A stretch of DNA of 64,000 bases from Marinobacter sp. F4206 (GTDB taxonomy: Bacteria; Pseudomonadota; Gammaproteobacteria; Pseudomonadales; Oleiphilaceae), in assembly GCF_019392195.1 (NCBI RefSeq), contig NZ_JAHXKI010000002.1:1674001-1738000 (forward strand), written 5' to 3'. The notes beneath the pieces are model-generated. The model did not search any database and was not told the origin of the DNA. It saw nothing but the letters and a program-made list of their open reading frames with translations. The position numbers were made by a program, and so were the translations under genes. Position 1 is the first letter of the stretch. Each line of letters begins with the position of its first letter. Below are positions 9,132 to 22,989 of this stretch, piece after piece.

Positions 9132-10499
9132 TCAATCAGTTTTCTTTGGCCGTTCCCAGCCAGAGATATTGCGTTGGCGACCACGGGCCACGGCCAATTC
9201 GCTGTCGGCCACATCCCGGGTAATGGTCGAGCCTGCACCGATGGTGGCGTCCGTGGCAACAGTGACCGGGGCAACCAGGGAGGTGTTGGAACCGACAAAG
9301 ACGTCATCCCCGATCACCGTCTTGAACTTGTTAACACCATCATAGTTGCAGGTGATGGTGCCTGCACCCACATTCACATTACGACCCAGAGAGGCATCAC
9401 CGACATAACTCAGGTGGTTAATCTTGCTGCCCTCGCCCACGATGGCCTTCTTGGTCTCGACAAAATTGCCCACCTTGGTGTCGGCCGCCAGTTCGGTGCC
9501 GGGGCGCAGACGCGCAAACGGCCCAATCTGGGCGTTGGCACCAACGCTGGCGCCTTCAATGACACTGTGGGCGTTGATCTGGGCACCATCTGCGATGCGG
9601 GCGTCTTTGATCACACAGCCCGGACCGATCGATACGTCATTGCCAATTTCAACTATGCCCTCGAATACGACGTTCACGTCAATCAGGATGTCGTTGCCGA
9701 TGGTCAGTTCACCCCGGACATCAATCCGGGCCGGATCGGCCAGGGTTGCGCCCTCGGTCATCAGCCGTTCGGCCTCCCGGCGCTGGTACCAGCGCTCGAG
9801 CTCCGACAGCTGAAGCCGGTTATTGACGCCCTGAACCTCGAACGGATCACCCGGCTGCGACACCGAGATCGTCAGGCCGTTGTCCACCGCCATGGCAATG
9901 ATATCAGTGAGATAGTACTCGCCCTGGGCATTGGCGTTCGACAGGGCTGGCAGCCAGGCCTTCAGGTGTTTCGCAGACACCGCCAGGATTCCGGTATTGA
10001 CTTCATGGATCGCCCGCTGGGCCTCCGTTGCATCCTTCTGCTCAACGATTGAGGTTACCTGGCCGGCAGTGTCCCGAACAATCCGGCCGTAGCCATTCGG
10101 ATCGTCGAGGTTTACGGTCAGGAGCCCCAGCGTGTTGTGGTCCAGCGCAGCAACCATGGCCTCCAGGGTATCCCGGCGGGTGAGCGGCACATCGCCGTAA
10201 AGCACCAACACCCGGGCGTCGTCCGGCAGATCCGGCAAGGCCTGGGCGACGGCATGGCCGGTACCCAGCTGCTCGCCCTGAACCACCCAGCTCACGGTCG
10301 CTTCCGAGGTGACCGAACGAACCTGGTCCGCGCCATGACCAATGACGGTATGAATCTTTTCCGCACCAAGCTGCTTCGCCGTTCCGATGACATGGTGCAG
10401 CATGGGACGACCGGCCACGGCGTGCAGGACTTTTGGCAGGGCGGATTTCATTCTTGAACCCTGACCGGCGGCCAGGATCACAACGTGTAACGGGCTCAT
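9132..10499 (-). CDS. glmU: Bifunctional UDP-N-acetylglucosamine pyrophosphorylase / glucosamine-1-phosphate N-acetyltransferase
   Basis: GlmU (455 residues) acetylates glucosamine-1-phosphate and then couples it to UTP, giving UDP-GlcNAc. The N-terminal uridylyltransferase starts with [11 protein letters not shown] (9-19). The C-terminal half is a left-handed beta helix of hexapeptide repeats ending in [11 protein letters not shown] and [10 protein letters not shown], with the acetyltransferase histidine in [10 protein letters not shown]. It lies downstream of the ATP synthase operon, separated by a strong hairpin, and directly upstream of glmS. The Pseudomonas order also places glmU and glmS after atp, but there other genes separate the pair. 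Confidence 0.97.
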   Translation of the reverse strand: MSPLHVVILAAGQGSRMKSALPKVLHAVAGRPMLHHVIGTAKQLGAEKIHTVIGHGADQVRSVTSEATVSWVVQGEQLGTGHAVAQALPDLPDDARVLVLYGDVPLTRRDTLEAMVAALDHNTLGLLTVNLDDPNGYGRIVRDTAGQVTSIVEQKDATEAQRAIHEVNTGILAVSAKHLKAWLPALSNANAQGEYYLTDIIAMAVDNGLTISVSQPGDPFEVQGVNNRLQLSELERWYQRREAERLMTEGATLADPARIDVRGELTIGNDILIDVNVVFEGIVEIGNDVSIGPGCVIKDARIADGAQINAHSVIEGASVGANAQIGPFARLRPGTELAADTKVGNFVETKKAIVGEGSKINHLSYVGDASLGRNVNVGAGTITCNYDGVNKFKTVIGDDVFVGSNTSLVAPVTVATDATIGAGSTITRDVADSELAVARGRQRNISGWERPKKTD

Positions 10500-10538
10500 T
10501 CAGACCCCCGGAGTGTCTTGATGTCTGTGTCAGTCAAC

Positions 10539-10613
10539 AAAAAAAGCCGCAACCCGTATGGCCGGAGTCCCAACGCTGGGCGTTGGATTTCCAGCCGCGC
10601 AGGATGCGGCTTT
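10539..10613 (-). terminator. Branched intrinsic terminator of the atp operon
   Basis: On the minus strand AAAGCCGCA pairs with TGCGGCTTT across about 57 bases and is followed by a run of T. The enclosed sequence folds again: GGCTGG with CCGGCC, then a perfect CCAACGC/GCGTTGG inner stem. It lies 30 bases after the atpC stop and before glmU, so it most likely ends the ATP synthase transcript. The extended two-tier stem is larger than a usual terminator. Confidence 0.8.
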
Positions 10614-10642
10614 GGTGTTCGGCAAACCCGAAACGAAAATGC

Positions 10643-11065
10643 TTAGCGCATTTTGTTACGCAGCTGCTGGATGGTGCGAAGCTGAGCAACAGCCTCGGCC
10701 AGTTCTGCAGCGGCACGGGAGTACTCGAATTCACCGGTCTTGTCGGCAAGTGCTTTCTCGGCTTCTTTCTGCGCCTCGAGCGCCGCGGCTTCGTCCACAT
10801 CCTTGGCACGAACCGCAGTATCAGCCAGCAAAGTTACCAGATTGGGCTGGACCTCCAGATACCCGCCGGACACGTAAAGAATTTCTTCCTCACCGCCCTG
10901 CTTGATGATCCGAATGGGACCCGGCTTCAGCTGGGTCAGCAGCGGGGTGTGACCCGGGGCAATACCCAGGTCACCTTCAGAGCCCGCAGCGATCAGCATC
11001 TCAATCAATCCGGAATAGATCTTTGTTTCGGCACTTACCACATCACAATGCACGGTTATACCCAT
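10643..11065 (-). CDS. atpC: ATP synthase F1 epsilon subunit
   Basis: The epsilon subunit (140 residues) belongs to the F1 central stalk and can inhibit ATP hydrolysis through its C-terminal helices. The N-terminal beta-barrel ([18 protein letters not shown], then [19 protein letters not shown]) and an alanine- and glutamate-rich helical tail ([19 protein letters not shown]) are both present. It is the last gene of the atp operon, 47 bases after atpD and followed by the branched terminator. Confidence 0.97.
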   Translation of the reverse strand: MGITVHCDVVSAETKIYSGLIEMLIAAGSEGDLGIAPGHTPLLTQLKPGPIRIIKQGGEEEILYVSGGYLEVQPNLVTLLADTAVRAKDVDEAAALEAQKEAEKALADKTGEFEYSRAAAELAEAVAQLRTIQQLRNKMR

Positions 11066-11112
11066 GTCAGTTGCCTCTCTGATCGATCCGGAAACAAGTG
11101 CAACGGCTCAAA

Positions 11113-12525
<1,413 letters not shown>

Positions 12526-12563
12526 TTAAGTAGTCAATAAAACCAGTTGGACTGTGGACGGCA

Positions 12564-13427
12564 TCAGACCGAAGCCGCGCCGCTCACAATCTCCGAAATC
12601 TCTTGGGTGATGGCTGCCTGACGCGCCTTGTTGTAGGCCAACTGAAGTTCGTCGATGATGCCACCGGCGTTATCAGTTGCGCTCTTCATGGCGATCATTC
12701 GGGCTGCCTGTTCACATGCCAGATTCTCTACCACACCCTGGTACACCTGGGATTCAATAAAACGTGGCAGAAGGCCATCGAGGATCTGCCTGGCATCGGG
12801 CTCGTAGAGATAATCCCACTGGTTCTTGATCTCTTCTTCGTCTTCGCTTTCCGGCAGGGGCAGAAGCTGCTCCACCTTCGGGCTCTGGGTCATGGTGTTT
12901 ACGAACTCGTTGCTGACCACATAAAGACGGTCGATTTTGCCTTCCGAGAACGCATCCAGCATAACCTTGACGTTGCCGATGAGTTTTTCAGAGCTGGGCC
13001 TGTCCCCCAGATGGGTCAGTGCCGCAACGACGTTGCCGCCGTAGCTCCGGAAAAAGGAAGCACCTTTCTGTCCGATGGCGCACAGATCGGATTCCACCCC
13101 TTTTTCTTTCCACGCTTTCATGTCACGGACAAGCGCTTTGAACAGGTTAATGTTCAGACCACCGCAGAGGCCACGATCAGTCGACACCACAATATAGCCC
13201 ACGCGCTTGACCTCGCGCTCGACCATGAACGGGTGCTTGTACTGAGCATTCGCCTTGGCAATGTGCCCGATCACCTGACGCATCTTATCGGCATACGGGC
13301 GAGTCGCCTGCATGCGCTCCTGAGCCTTACGCATCTTACTCGCCGCCACCATTTCCATGGCGCTGGTGATTTTCTGCGTGCTCTTGATGCTTGAAATCTG
13401 GTTACGTATTTCTTTGCCGACGGCCAT
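12564..13427 (-). CDS. atpG: ATP synthase F1 gamma subunit
   Basis: The gamma subunit (287 residues) is the rotating coiled-coil shaft of F1. The two long helices are visible: the N-terminal one contains [20 protein letters not shown], and the C-terminal one ends in [20 protein letters not shown]. Between them is the Rossmann-like globular domain with [11 protein letters not shown]. It is full length, between atpA and atpD as in other proteobacteria, and nothing unusual is visible. Confidence 0.97.
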   Translation of the reverse strand: MAVGKEIRNQISSIKSTQKITSAMEMVAASKMRKAQERMQATRPYADKMRQVIGHIAKANAQYKHPFMVEREVKRVGYIVVSTDRGLCGGLNINLFKALVRDMKAWKEKGVESDLCAIGQKGASFFRSYGGNVVAALTHLGDRPSSEKLIGNVKVMLDAFSEGKIDRLYVVSNEFVNTMTQSPKVEQLLPLPESEDEEEIKNQWDYLYEPDARQILDGLLPRFIESQVYQGVVENLACEQAARMIAMKSATDNAGGIIDELQLAYNKARQAAITQEISEIVSGAASV

Positions 13428-13500
13428 AACTCACTGCCTTCTCAAGTTAGACACTCATTGCTACGAAAAGCGGCCCGCACCACCGTGCAGGCCCTTTCTC

Positions 13501-15045
<1,545 letters not shown>

Positions 15046-15073
15046 GCCAATATCCTCAAACCTTGTGCTGAAA

Positions 15074-15610
15074 TCAGGAGCCCAGAGCGTCGGCCAGCTT
15101 GGTCAGCTTACCGCGTACAGAAGCGTCAATGACCAGATCGCCGGTGCGAATAATTGCACCACCAATCAGAGACTTGTCCATTGACGCTGCGACTGACACT
15201 TTCCGCTCGAGTTTGGTCGAGAGTGCCTGGGCGAGCTTCTGTTGCTGTTCGTCCGTCAGCTCATAGGCTGCGGTAACTTCGATATCAACAGTGCGCTCCA
15301 GATCAGCCCGGTACATGTTGAAGAGCGCTGCAATCTCAGGAAGGAGAGTCAGCCGGCGGTTTTCCGCCAGTACAGCGAAGAAATTGCGAATCTGATCGTT
15401 GACGCCGTCTTCGGCGACCTCGAGGATCAGTTCGGCTTTCTTCGACTCTTCCAGACCCGGATTCGCGAGAAGCTGTCGAATGTCTTCGTTCGCGGTGACC
15501 TGTCCGGCAACCGTCAACACCTGGGACCAGTCAGCCAGTTGCTCATGCTCCTGGGCGGCCTTGAATGCTGCTTTTGCGTAAGGACGGGCCAGCGTTCTCA
15601 GTTCTGCCAT
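15074..15610 (-). CDS. atpH: ATP synthase F1 delta subunit
   Basis: The delta subunit (178 residues) caps the F1 head and joins it to the b-subunit stalk. The N-terminal helical domain begins [19 protein letters not shown], and the C-terminal segment has the family-typical [21 protein letters not shown]. It is full length, 15 bases after atpF and 28 bases before atpA. Confidence 0.97.
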   Translation of the reverse strand: MAELRTLARPYAKAAFKAAQEHEQLADWSQVLTVAGQVTANEDIRQLLANPGLEESKKAELILEVAEDGVNDQIRNFFAVLAENRRLTLLPEIAALFNMYRADLERTVDIEVTAAYELTDEQQQKLAQALSTKLERKVSVAASMDKSLIGGAIIRTGDLVIDASVRGKLTKLADALGS

Positions 15611-15625
15611 GATGAACCTCGTCGT

Positions 15626-16096
15626 TTAAAGTTCTGCCGCCAGTTTTTCCAACATCTCGTTGTGCTTGGAGGCATCGACAGAGGTTTCCAGGATCTTCTC
15701 AGCACCGGCGACAGCAATTGCGGCAACTTCTGCACGCAGGGCATCACGGGCCTGATTCCGTTCCTGTTCAATTTCGGCCTTGGCCTGCTCAATCAGCTTC
15801 TGGCCTTCCTTGCGGGCGTCATCTTTCGATGCTTCCACAATCGCGGCCGCGCGCTTGTTGGCCTCTTCGACCAGACCAGCTGCTTGCTGTTTCGCTTCAC
15901 GCAGTTCCTGAGCTGACTTTTCCTGAGCCAGTTCCAGATCGCGCGCCGCGCGGTCTGAGGCAGCCAGTCCGTCAGCGATCTTCTTTTGACGCTCCTGCAG
16001 TGCGGCCATGATAGGCGGCCACACGTATTTCATGCAGAAGACGACAAAGATAAAGAACGCGATGGCTTGACCAATCATCGTCAAATTAATGTTCAC
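15626..16096 (-). CDS. atpF: ATP synthase Fo b subunit
   Basis: The b subunit (156 residues) is the peripheral stalk. One N-terminal membrane helix (about residues 7-27, [20 protein letters not shown]) is followed by a long charged alanine/glutamate/lysine-rich coiled coil to the end. The length matches the homodimeric b of gammaproteobacteria, and no second b' gene is present. It lies 67 bases after atpE and 15 bases before atpH. Confidence 0.97.
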   Translation of the reverse strand: MNINLTMIGQAIAFFIFVVFCMKYVWPPIMAALQERQKKIADGLAASDRAARDLELAQEKSAQELREAKQQAAGLVEEANKRAAAIVEASKDDARKEGQKLIEQAKAEIEQERNQARDALRAEVAAIAVAGAEKILETSVDASKHNEMLEKLAAEL

Positions 16097-16163
16097 GTCT
16101 TCACCTCTCGCCTGTGTTGTTAAGAATCATATGACCGGGGAAAAGCCCCGGTACTCGACTCGA

Positions 16164-16436
<273 letters not shown>

Positions 16437-16495
16437 TCAGTTTAGGTTTTCAGTTTAACGGTTAGGGTTTAAAACTACGGCTTAATGAAGTCCGA

Positions 16496-17789
<1,294 letters not shown>

Positions 17790-17866
17790 TTTTTTCCCGG
17801 GAGTACGGTGCCTTTAACCCGATGCAGTTTAAAAATTAGACAAATACACCGATACGAGCGCCGCAG

Positions 17867-17895
17867 ATTATATGTGTTCAATGTGCACGAATCAA
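17867..17895 (-). promoter_or_regulatory. Sigma-70-type promoter of the atp operon
   Basis: On the minus strand TTGATT (17895-17890) is followed after exactly 17 bases by a perfect TATAAT (17872-17867). It lies in the 271-base gap between parB and atpI, 78 bases before the atpI start, and points into atpI. No other comparably good promoter is seen in the gap. Confidence 0.75.
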
Positions 17896-18060
17896 CAAAA
17901 CCGGGTTCCGCAAAAACCGGTCAGAAAGGGCTTAACGACTGACGTTGCGCCGGATGGGACACAAATAGGCGAGTGACCGTCTTAACAACACTACATGTTG
18001 TGTAAATTCGGGAATGCAAACTTTCGTAGGCGTCCGAAGGAATCAGACAATCGGGCCAAA

Positions 18061-18948
18061 TTACTTGATATGGCCGAGAATGCCGTCCAGTTCGTCCAGG
18101 GAACTGTACTCGATCACCAGCTTGCCCTTACCGCGCTGACCGTGAGCGATGGACACCCGGGCGCCGAGGCGTTCGGCCAGGTCATCCTGCAATGCCCGGA
18201 TGTTCGGATCTACCGCGGCCTGCCCGGAGGCCTTCTGGCCCGGCTTCTCCTGCTGAACCCGGCGAACCAGGGCTTCAGTCTGGCGGACGGACAGGGACTT
18301 GGCGACCACCTGCTTGGCGACCAGCATCTGCTGCTCCGGTGGCAGGGTCAACATGGCCCGGCCATGGCCCATTTCCAGATCACCATGCTCCAGCATCAGG
18401 CGCACATCTTCGGTCAGACCGATCAGACGCAACAGATTGGTGATGGTGGTGCGGGATTTGCCCACGGCCTCGGCGACCTGGGCCTGGGTCAGGCCGAATT
18501 CGTCCTGGAGCCGCTGGAGGGCGAAGGCTTCCTCAATGGGATTGAGGTTTTCACGCTGGATGTTCTCGATGAGCGCCATGGCGATGGCGGCTTCATCGGG
18601 CACGTCACGAATGATGGCGGGAATACTGTCCAGCTCGGCCATCTGGGTCGCGCGCCAGCGACGTTCGCCGGCAATCAGCTCGTAACGACCCTCGGCAACG
18701 GGGCGAACCACCACAGGCTGCATGACACCCTGTTGGCGAATGGAATCCGCCAGCTCCTGCAGGGCGGCCGGATCCATGTCTCGCCGGGGCTGAAACCGGC
18801 CACGCTGGACCAGGTCGATCGGCACCTCGCGCAGTTCGCCGTCGTGGTCCTTCAACTCCTGATCGAGGTTAACCTTTGAGCCCGCCAGCAGGGCGCCCAG
18901 TCCGCGCTCGCCCAATCCTCGTTTCTTCGCCGCCATGGTGTCAGTCAT
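18061..18948 (-). CDS. parB: Chromosome partitioning protein ParB
   Basis: ParB (295 residues) binds parS sites, spreads along DNA as a CTP-dependent clamp and stimulates ParA, so that the origin region is segregated. The CTP-binding GERRWRA motif is present (LIAGERRWRATQ), followed by ENIQRENLNPIEEA and the helix-turn-helix TQAQVAEAVGKSRTTITNLL. The start at 18948 has GGGAAG very close upstream; the internal ATG at 18936 (MAAKKRGLG) is a realistic alternative. Two parS-like sites lie within recF in this window. Confidence 0.95.
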   Translation of the reverse strand: MTDTMAAKKRGLGERGLGALLAGSKVNLDQELKDHDGELREVPIDLVQRGRFQPRRDMDPAALQELADSIRQQGVMQPVVVRPVAEGRYELIAGERRWRATQMAELDSIPAIIRDVPDEAAIAMALIENIQRENLNPIEEAFALQRLQDEFGLTQAQVAEAVGKSRTTITNLLRLIGLTEDVRLMLEHGDLEMGHGRAMLTLPPEQQMLVAKQVVAKSLSVRQTEALVRRVQQEKPGQKASGQAAVDPNIRALQDDLAERLGARVSIAHGQRGKGKLVIEYSSLDELDGILGHIK

Positions 18949-18996
18949 TCTTCCCGTTGAAATTCGTTGTGCGTTATTGAGTGACAGGGCGGTATG

Positions 18997-19791
18997 TTAC
19001 ACCGCAACCGGCGCGGATGTCTTTGTTGAGCCATGGCGACGAACCATCTCGCCGGCCAGGGCCAGGTAGGCTACCGCCCCCTTGGAGGCGCGGTCGTATT
19101 TCAGGGCAGGCATGCCATAACTCGGGGCCTCGGCCAGCCGGACATTCCGTGGAATGACGGCCCGGTAGACCTTGTCGCCGAAATATTCGCTGAGCTGGCC
19201 GGACACATCCAGGGTCAGACTGTTGCGGGGATCGTACATGGTGCGCAGGATACCCTCGACCTGGAGATTCGGGTTCACGGTTTCCTGGATCTGTTCGACC
19301 GTGTTCATCAGGGCCGCCAGGCCCTCCAGTGCGTAGTACTCGCACTGCATGGGGATTAGTACGGAATCCGCCGCGGACAGGGCGTTGACCGTGAGCAGGC
19401 TCAGGGAAGGCGGGCAGTCGATGAGAATGTAGTCGTACTTGTCGCGGACCGTATTGAGCGCCAGGCGCAGGCGATGCTCGCGGCCAATCTCGTTCATCAG
19501 CTCCACTTCCGCCGCGGTCAGGTCGCCGTTGGCGGGCAGAATGTCAAAACCGGAGGCCTCAGCCAGAAAGGTAACCTCGGCTGCGGACGCCCGCTTGGTC
19601 AGCAGATCGTAACCGGACAGTTCCAGGGCATTTTTGTCGACGCCGCTGCCCATGGTGGCATTGCCCTGGGGATCCATGTCCACCAGCAAGACCCGACGCT
19701 TGGTGGCGGCCAGAGACGCAGCAAGGTTCACGCAGGTGGTGGTTTTACCCACACCGCCTTTCTGATTGGTCACTGCAATCACGCGCGCCAT
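18997..19791 (-). CDS. parA: Chromosome partitioning ATPase ParA
   Basis: ParA/Soj (264 residues) is a deviant Walker-A ATPase that binds DNA as an ATP dimer and moves ParB-parS complexes. The motif KGGVGKTT is at 11-18, with the signature lysine at the start; DMDPQGNATMG and DYILIDCPPSLSLLT follow. It is chromosomal-type because it lacks the N-terminal helix-turn-helix extension of plasmid ParA. parB follows 48 bases downstream, and rsmG lies 21 bases upstream. Confidence 0.97.
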   Translation of the reverse strand: MARVIAVTNQKGGVGKTTTCVNLAASLAATKRRVLLVDMDPQGNATMGSGVDKNALELSGYDLLTKRASAAEVTFLAEASGFDILPANGDLTAAEVELMNEIGREHRLRLALNTVRDKYDYILIDCPPSLSLLTVNALSAADSVLIPMQCEYYALEGLAALMNTVEQIQETVNPNLQVEGILRTMYDPRNSLTLDVSGQLSEYFGDKVYRAVIPRNVRLAEAPSYGMPALKYDRASKGAVAYLALAGEMVRRHGSTKTSAPVAV

Positions 19792-19812
19792 GTCTCGCCT
19801 CCTGTTCGCGGG

Positions 19813-20457
19813 TTACTGGGAATGATCTGCCCGGGCGATCACCAGCAGGTGTCGGTCACCGTCGGCGCCGGGTACTGCCAGGGACCGATGGGAGGTTACC
19901 TGCCAGCCGGCCGGAAGGGCAGCCACCTCATCATCCGGAAACTGGCCTTTCATGGCAAGGAACTCACCCTCATTTGCCAGCAGATCACCACACCAGGTCA
20001 CCAGGTTCTCGAGCGCGGTAAAAGCCCGGCTGCTGATCTGGCTGAACGGCTGCTCCGGCGCACAGGCTTCGGCCCGGCCGTGGATCACCTCGACATTACC
20101 CAGCCCCAGTTCCAGCACGCACTGGTTGAGGAAGCGGGTTTTCTTGCCATTGCTGTCGAGCAGGGTAAACCGGCGTTCGGGCAGGGCGATCGCCAGCGGG
20201 ATTCCGGGCAGACCACCACCGGCACCCACATCAAGCAGGTGTTCGGTGGTCACCCAGGGCAGAATGCTGAGGCTGTCGAGCAACTGCCGGGACACCATCT
20301 CCCGTTCATCGCGGACGGCCGTCAGGTTATAGGCCCGGTTCCATTTGTTGAGCAGGGCCAGAAACGCCAGCAACTGCTGTTGCTGGGCCTCGCTGAGGGA
20401 CAGGTCCATCGTTGCCAGCCCGTCCCGGAGCTGGCGCTGCCAGAGTGCGTTGGTCAT
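19813..20457 (-). CDS. rsmG: 16S rRNA (guanine-N7) methyltransferase RsmG
   Basis: RsmG/GidB (214 residues) methylates N7 of G527 in 16S rRNA using S-adenosylmethionine; loss gives low-level streptomycin resistance in other species. The cofactor motif LLDVGAGGGLPGIPLAI is clear, and FTLLDSNGKKTRFL follows as the second motif. It is 9 bases downstream of mnmG, and the usual mnmG-rsmG-parA-parB order is preserved. Confidence 0.96.
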   Translation of the reverse strand: MTNALWQRQLRDGLATMDLSLSEAQQQQLLAFLALLNKWNRAYNLTAVRDEREMVSRQLLDSLSILPWVTTEHLLDVGAGGGLPGIPLAIALPERRFTLLDSNGKKTRFLNQCVLELGLGNVEVIHGRAEACAPEQPFSQISSRAFTALENLVTWCGDLLANEGEFLAMKGQFPDDEVAALPAGWQVTSHRSLAVPGADGDRHLLVIARADHSQ

Positions 20458-20466
20458 GGGATCAGA

Positions 20467-22353
20467 TCAGGCACTCTGTTTACGCAGCAGATCGCGTTTT
20501 TTCAGGTGCACCAGAATCTGGCTGACCGCCGCCGGCGTGACCCCCTGAACCCGGGATGCCTGGGCCACGGTCTCCGGACGGACCGCTTTCAGTTTCTGCT
20601 TGATCTCATTGGACAGGCCGCCAATGACGTCGTAATCCAGATCCACCGGCAGCGCGGTGTTCTCGTTCCGGCGCAGGCGCTCAATCTCGTCCGCCTGACG
20701 GGAAATGTAACCCTCGTACTTGATCTCGATCTCGACCTGATCGGCAACGTTCGGATCCTCGGCGTGCTCCGCCCCGATCTCGGCAATGTGGCTGTAGTCG
20801 ATTTCGGGACGGCGCAGCAGTTCGGCCAGAGTCTGATCCCGGTTCATTGGCTGTTTGAGAAAGCCATTGGCCCGTTCCCCCGCGTCGGTGTCGGGATGGA
20901 TACGGGTGGACTCCAAGCGACTGCGTTCTTGGCCAATCGCCTCACGCTTGTCGTTGAACTTCTGCCAGCGTTCGTCGTCCACCAGGCCGAGCTTGCGACC
21001 GGTCTCGGTCAGCCGCAGGTCGGCGTTGTCTTCGCGCAGGATCAGGCGGTATTCCGCCCGGCTGGTGAACATGCGGTACGGCTCTGAGGTACCCATGGTG
21101 ATCAGGTCATCCACCAACACACCCAGGTAGGCCTCATCCCGCCGGGGATACCACTCCTCCTTCTCCTGGGCCCGCAGTGCGGCGTTAATGCCGGCCAACA
21201 GACCCTGGGCGCCCGCTTCCTCATAGCCGGTGGTGCCGTTGATCTGGCCGGCAAAATACAGGCCCTGGATGAACTTGGTTTCCAGGGTGTGGCGCAGGTC
21301 CTGCGGGTTCAGGAAGTCATACTCGATGGCATAACCCGGCCGGGTGATGTGGGCGTTCTCAAACCCCGGAATCGAGCGCACGGCTTCCAGCTGGATGTCG
21401 AACGGCAGGCTGGTGGATATGCCATTCGGGTACAACTCGTTGGTGGTCAGACCCTCGGGCTCGACAAAGATCTGGTGTGAGTCCTTGTCGGCGAACCGGT
21501 TGACCTTGTCCTCGATGGACGGGCAATAACGCGGGCCGATGCCCTCGATGTTACCGGCGAACATCGGCGACCGATCGAAACCGCTGCGAATGATGTCGTG
21601 GGTCCGCTCGGTGGTGCGGGTCACGTAACAGCATATCTGCTCGGGATGCTGGTCCCGGCTGCCGGTAAAAGACATCACCGGCGCGGGGTTATCCCCCCAT
21701 TGCTGCTCCATCACCGAGAAATCCACGGAACGGGCATCGATGCGTGGCGGCGTGCCGGTTTTCAATCGGCCGACATTGAATGGCAGTTCGCGCAGACGCT
21801 GGGCCAGCGCATTCGCCGGGGCATCGCCCGCACGACCCCCGGAATGGGCCTGCATGCCGATGTGGATAACTCCGCCGAGGAAGGTACCCGTGGTCAGCAC
21901 GACGGTTCTGGCATTAAAACGGATGCCGGTCTGGGTCACCACGCCGGTGACCTCGTCGTTCTCGACAATCAGGTCGTCTGCGGCCTGCTGGAACAGGGTC
22001 AGGTTGGGCTGATTTTCCAGCTCGTGACGAATCGCCGCCTTGTACAGCACCCGATCAGCCTGAGCCCGGGTTGCGCGTACGGCCGGCCCCTTACGGCTAT
22101 TGAGTACCCGGAACTGGATACCGGCCAGATCCGTCGCTTTCGCCATGGCGCCACCGAGCGCGTCAATTTCCTTGACCAGATGGCTTTTGCCAATACCGCC
22201 GATGGCCGGATTGCAGGACATCTGGCCCAGGGTCTCAATGTTGTGGGTCAGCAGCAGGGTTTGGGAACCCATGCGCGCCGCTGCCAGCGCGGCTTCGGTA
22301 CCGGCGTGGCCACCACCAATGACAATGACATCGAAACGGGTCGGGAAATCCAC
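20467..22353 (-). CDS. mnmG: tRNA uridine-5-carboxymethylaminomethyl synthesis enzyme MnmG (GidA)
   Basis: MnmG (628 residues) binds FAD and, with the GTPase MnmE, adds the carboxymethylaminomethyl group to wobble uridine 34 of several tRNAs. The FAD motif [19 protein letters not shown] is at the N-terminus, followed by [21 protein letters not shown]. The characteristic [10 protein letters not shown] and [14 protein letters not shown] segments are present. MnmE is encoded about 11 kb away here rather than next door. The upstream flank (22.4-23.0 kb) holds DnaA boxes, and one perfect DnaA box also lies inside this gene at 21861. Confidence 0.97.
   Translation of the reverse strand: MDFPTRFDVIVIGGGHAGTEAALAAARMGSQTLLLTHNIETLGQMSCNPAIGGIGKSHLVKEIDALGGAMAKATDLAGIQFRVLNSRKGPAVRATRAQADRVLYKAAIRHELENQPNLTLFQQAADDLIVENDEVTGVVTQTGIRFNARTVVLTTGTFLGGVIHIGMQAHSGGRAGDAPANALAQRLRELPFNVGRLKTGTPPRIDARSVDFSVMEQQWGDNPAPVMSFTGSRDQHPEQICCYVTRTTERTHDIIRSGFDRSPMFAGNIEGIGPRYCPSIEDKVNRFADKDSHQIFVEPEGLTTNELYPNGISTSLPFDIQLEAVRSIPGFENAHITRPGYAIEYDFLNPQDLRHTLETKFIQGLYFAGQINGTTGYEEAGAQGLLAGINAALRAQEKEEWYPRRDEAYLGVLVDDLITMGTSEPYRMFTSRAEYRLILREDNADLRLTETGRKLGLVDDERWQKFNDKREAIGQERSRLESTRIHPDTDAGERANGFLKQPMNRDQTLAELLRRPEIDYSHIAEIGAEHAEDPNVADQVEIEIKYEGYISRQADEIERLRRNENTALPVDLDYDVIGGLSNEIKQKLKAVRPETVAQASRVQGVTPAAVSQILVHLKKRDLLRKQSA
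21861..21869 (-). other. Perfect DnaA box inside mnmG
   Basis: TGTGGATAA on the plus strand, TTATCCACA on the minus strand. It encodes Val-Ile-His in MnmG, so coding constraint may partly explain it. It is the leftmost member of a cluster of seven perfect boxes. Confidence 0.6.
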
Positions 22354-22989
22354 AGTTCACCTCGGAAATCGGGGGATAAAAACAGGCCGGCGAGTATAAC
22401 GCCTGATCCATGAAATTGCAGTCGGAATGTGCAAATTTTAACCAGAGCCGGGGCAGGTGGAAAGCCAGTGACGCCCCGGGAGCGGCTAAACCGGCCGGAA
22501 ATGCGGGGGTGCTTGCGTAGTGGAATACCGAAATTCTCAATTTTTCAAACGCTTGTAAGGGTCTTCTCACAAAAGTTTTCAAGACAGTTATCCACATCCC
22601 GGGGTACCGGTTAACCAGCCCTGAATTACATATAACGTTTTGTTTTTATTTATTTTTAAAATATATGTCCAGAGCTTATCCGAAGGTTGTCCAATAAATT
22701 ATCCACAGATTTCACCACTCTTTTCCCGGCCAGCGGGCGCAGACTCCCACAGGCACTGACGGTGTCACCCTGACGCAACCTGTTTTAGGGCGTGCGGGCG
22801 TCGAACACCCAGGGATGCGCACCCTTTTTGTGCAGTCGTTTAATTCCCGGCCCGGTTTCAGACCCTTTGTCTCACGTGTTTGCTGCTCTCACCGGCTTTG
22901 GCACGGATTTCGCGAGTCGTTACCATCCTATTGATGTTAATCCATGGCCAGGACGGCTCCAACAACAGCAAGGTCCGAGGGTGCTGACC
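22354..22989. other. mnmG-EAL intergenic region with origin-like DnaA-box module
   Basis: A 636-base non-coding stretch. It contains perfect DnaA boxes TTATCCACA at 22588-22596 and 22699-22707 and a related TTATCCGAA at 22676-22684. Between them, 22624-22667 is almost entirely A/T. This combination of A/T-rich unwinding element plus DnaA boxes is what a bacterial origin looks like, and Escherichia coli oriC also lies beside mnmG. The region must also carry promoters for mnmG (leftward) and the EAL gene (rightward). The part from about 22710 to 22989 shows no other recognisable element. Whether it initiates replication cannot be judged from sequence. Confidence 0.55.

Noticed and set aside
19474..21087. 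537-codon plus-strand frame across parA, rsmG and mnmG
   Set aside because: It crosses three secure genes on the opposite strand and has no family features.
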